The position numbers were made by a program, and so were the translations under genes. From Cellvibrionales bacterium UBA1969 (GTDB lineage: Bacteria; Pseudomonadota; Gammaproteobacteria; Pseudomonadales; UBA7434), in NCBI GenBank assembly GCA_002339085.1, contig DDDX01000008.1, positions 8,498 to 17,705 of the forward strand: DNA of 9,208 nt, written 5' to 3'. Positions 8,230-9,208 of this stretch are shown in pieces; positions within the stretch are counted from its first letter, which is position 1; the number at the start of each line of letters is the position of its first letter. The notes under the pieces were generated by a model, which saw only the letters and a list, made by a program, of their open reading frames with translations, was not told where the DNA came from and did no database searches.

Positions 8230-8259
8230 GATAATCTGTCGCGGTTGGCTCACCGTTAG

Positions 8260-8282
8260 TAAAAAAACCAGCGGCTTTTTTA
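8260..8282 (-). terminator. Intrinsic terminator (terminator 1 of leader)
   Basis: On the minus strand TAAAAAAGCC (8273-8282) pairs with GGTTTTTTTA (8260-8269) around the loop GCT, with one G.U pair. In plus-strand RNA the same position would be an A/C mismatch, so the fold is better on the minus strand. It is the first terminator met by a transcript from the promoter at 8398-8426, about 110 nt from the predicted start. Confidence 0.6.
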
Positions 8283-8309
8283 CCACAATGTCTACTCAAA
8301 TCTAACGAA

Positions 8310-8333
8310 AAGACAAAGACCAGAAGACAAAGA
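8310..8333 (-). repeat. 10-nt direct repeat in the leader RNA
   Basis: On the minus strand TCTTTGTCTT occurs at 8324-8333 and again at 8310-8319, a period of 14 nt. The tract is pyrimidine-rich with no evident strong pairing and lies between the leader stem and terminator 1, so it would be exposed in the RNA. Repeated unstructured motifs are typical of protein or antisense binding sites, but no known motif is recognised. Confidence 0.45.
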
Positions 8334-8397
8334 TCTTGCGATAAAGCTTGTTAATTATGCTTTGAGAAGCCGCAAGACCCCCTAAATTCAGGCCGGC

Positions 8398-8426
8398 ATT
8401 ATAGAGAGCAGGCCTGTTGGGGTCAA
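8398..8426 (-). promoter_or_regulatory. Near-consensus sigma70 promoter directed toward rimP, GC-rich discriminator
   Basis: On the minus strand the -35 box TTGACC (8421-8426, 5 of 6 consensus) is separated by exactly 17 nt from a perfect -10 box TATAAT (8398-8403). The discriminator that follows is GCCGGCC. GC-rich discriminators after strong boxes are typical of stable-RNA and translation-machinery promoters that are shut down by ppGpp. The predicted start is near 8388-8391. This is the only strong promoter I find upstream of rimP. Confidence 0.8.
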
Positions 8427-8958
8427 GGAAAAGCCGTGATTTGAAGGGGATTTTGGCATTAAAACACCCAATAACCTAACAATAATTGATCGGAAGATCA
8501 GGCGGCTGCACCAGTTAACTCGCCGTAGAAATGACTCACATCCAGAAATAAAAATAAATATATATAAATCAATAGCTTGAATTTTATTACTCGCCTTAGT
8601 GACCCATCCCTATAGTCCAGTTAATAACATCTGAAGGTTTTGGTGCCGAAGGCGTGTGAAGACTCCTACTAAAGGCACCAAAGCTAACCTACACACAAGC
8701 AATATCAATACTTTACCTTTCTCAAACTCCCCGTCAAGAGGCACAAATTGTCTACGCTATTGTCTAATGGCTCCCTACGGGTCTATGAGTATCTTAAGTG
8801 TGTATTGGAGGCTTAACTTTAAAGAAGACTATTCATAAAACACTAATTTTAAGTCATAATAACAACTAAATTATCATCGGTTGTTTAAATCTACTTTGTT
8901 CCACTGGATTTTATTCACCATAACTAATACATAAAATAAAATTTTATATCTTCAGCTT
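8427..8958. other. Gene-poor intergenic stretch
   Basis: I see no convincing gene in these 532 bases. The plus-strand reading frame at 8656-8838 (60 codons, GTG start) has rare codons, no family motifs and a poorly spaced GAAGG, and is probably chance. The stretch contains a 5-bp hairpin with a GGAA tetraloop (8487-8500), an A/T-rich run (about 8549-8570), a longer inverted repeat (8635-8690) and two copies of ATTGTCTA (8747-8754 and 8759-8766). The last 120 bases are A/T-rich and should hold the promoter of the lipoprotein gene. The best pair I found, TTGTTC (8896-8901) with CATAAC (8919-8924), is weak. Confidence 0.5.
8635..8690. repeat. Imperfect inverted repeat, 13-nt arms
   Basis: AGGTTTTGGTGCC (8635-8647) pairs with GGCACCAA (8674-8681) and, after a 4-nt bulge, AACCT (8686-8690). 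Without the bulge the core TTTGGTGCC/GGCACCAAA is a perfect 9-bp match around 26 nt. On the minus strand CCTTCGGCACCA (8641-8652) resembles the 3' end of a leucine tRNA, but the T-arm expected before it is absent. It could be a cruciform, a tRNA-end remnant or chance. No T tract follows either arm, so it is not a standard terminator. Confidence 0.4.
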
Positions 8959-9208
8959 ATGTTAAATTTTTTTCCGTTAACTTTGATTATTTTTTTTCTT
9001 GTAGGTTGCGCAACCTCTTCCGAAGAAACAAATTTGTTAGACAGCAAAAAAGTCAATAAAGGCCAAATATATTCTCACAGCGCATCCGAAACCTTGCGAG
9101 ACCCAGAGCTGAATAGTCATGCCGAAGGGGAAAATACAAGCGAAGGAAAGGGTGGGTCCGAAGAAGAGAGTGGGTCTGAAGAAAAGAGTGGGTCCGAAGA
9201 AGAGAGTG
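8959..9208 (+). CDS. Putative lipoprotein with acidic Ser/Glu/Gly repeats, 5' part, runs off window
   Basis: No family is recognised. 83 codons are present. The N-terminus is a short hydrophobic signal (residues 1-16) ending in the lipobox LVGC, with Cys17 as the expected lipidation site and Ala at +2, which fits outer-membrane sorting. The n-region lacks the usual Lys or Arg. After the Cys comes a polar linker (18-65), then GSEEES-type hexapeptides at 66-71, 72-77 and 78-83, continuing past the edge. The ATG at 8959-8961 is the only ATG before an upstream in-frame stop (8932-8934). No good Shine-Dalgarno precedes it, and the promoter is not clear. It is divergent from the rimP operon and separated from it by about 900 bp. 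Function cannot be given, though an exported, surface or periplasm-facing low-complexity protein is likely. Confidence 0.7.
   Translation, partial: MLNFFPLTLIIFFLVGCATSSEETNLLDSKKVNKGQIYSHSASETLRDPELNSHAEGENTSEGKGGSEEESGSEEKSGSEEES
9154..9207 (+). repeat. 18-bp in-frame tandem repeat in lipoprotein gene
   Basis: Three head-to-tail 18-bp units lie at 9154-9171, 9172-9189 and 9190-9207, each coding Gly-Ser-Glu-Glu-(Glu/Lys)-Ser. Units 1 and 3 are identical. Unit 2 differs at two bases, one silent and one Glu to Lys. The window ends on the first base of what may be a fourth unit. The array keeps the frame, so copy changes would lengthen or shorten the protein by six residues. Confidence 0.85.

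Larger units (their letters stand above)
8260..8390 (-). ncRNA. Candidate small RNA or operon leader ending at terminator 1
   Basis: A transcript from the promoter at 8398-8426 would begin near 8388-8391 and meet terminator 1 about 110-130 nt later. Its 5' half can form a stem: GGTCTTGCG (8371-8379) with CGCAAGATC (8332-8340), 9 bp with one G.U pair. The 30-nt apical part contains AAAGC/GCTTT (8359-8363 with 8343-8347). The wobble is a mismatch on the plus strand, which supports a minus-strand RNA. The 3' half is pyrimidine-rich with a 10-nt direct repeat. It does not look like tRNA (no GGTTCGA-type T-loop), 4.5S, 6S or tmRNA that I can recognise. It may be a free small RNA, the leader of the rimP-nusA operon, or both. 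Confidence 0.4.

Noticed and set aside
8134..8286. Minus-strand 50-codon frame (GTG start) spanning all three leader terminators, possible leader peptide
   Set aside because: Its sequence is mainly the translation of the terminator stems, the Shine-Dalgarno is poor, and no attenuation-type codon run is present. I cannot support it as a gene.
8487..8524. Two short hairpins (TGATC-GGAA-GATCA and GGCG/CGCC) as a terminator
   Set aside because: Stems of 5 and 4 bp with no T tract on either strand are too weak to call.
8641..8700. tRNA-Leu gene on the minus strand
   Set aside because: Only the 3' acceptor-like CCTTCGGCACCA is present. There is no T-loop at the right distance and no matching 5' acceptor or anticodon arm.
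8656..8838. Plus-strand 60-aa frame
   Set aside because: GTG start with GAAGG too close, rare codons, Ser/Thr/Asn-rich without motif, and it overlaps the inverted repeat. Probably chance.

Overview
The window holds the minus-strand end of a conserved gammaproteobacterial translation and RNA operon. Read in transcription order (right to left), it carries rimP, nusA, infB, rbfA, truB, rpsO and the first two thirds of pnp. The proteins resemble the Escherichia coli versions along their full length: TruB catalytic Asp falls at position 48 as in E. coli, IF2 is 893 aa with all GTPase motifs, and NusA carries two C-terminal acidic repeats. With the moderate-to-low GC content this suggests a gammaproteobacterium, possibly a marine Cellvibrionales-like lineage. 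The lineage guess is weak.

Layout. 1-8060 is nearly solid coding sequence on the minus strand, with gaps of about 30-114 nt. The two gaps around rpsO carry RNA structure. One is a hairpin just ahead of the rpsO ribosome binding site (candidate S15 operator), and the other is a terminator-like hairpin between rpsO and pnp. 8061-8958 has no convincing gene but is rich in signals. A near-consensus sigma70 promoter (8398-8426, minus) with a GC-rich discriminator faces rimP. It is followed by a stem-loop whose G.U pairs fit a minus-strand transcript, then by three terminator-like hairpins in series plus one further inverted repeat that could form an alternative structure. I see no convincing promoter between the last terminator and rimP, so the operon may be expressed by read-through of this leader. 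I find no initiator tRNA gene (metY), which sits at this place in E. coli. From 8427 to 8958 I see only unassigned sequence with inverted repeats. At the right edge a plus-strand lipoprotein gene begins at 8959 and runs off the window inside an 18-bp in-frame tandem repeat.

How the genes fit together. RimP and RbfA assist maturation of the 30S subunit, and S15 is an early 30S assembly protein. IF2 recruits initiator tRNA, TruB makes pseudouridine 55 in tRNA, NusA controls pausing, termination and antitermination, and PNPase degrades RNA. NusA acts at hairpin terminators and S15 and PNPase are known to control their own mRNAs in E. coli, so the leader and the two rpsO-flanking hairpins are the best places for autoregulation. 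The least explained parts of the window are the leader (about 8141-8426) and the repeat-bearing lipoprotein.
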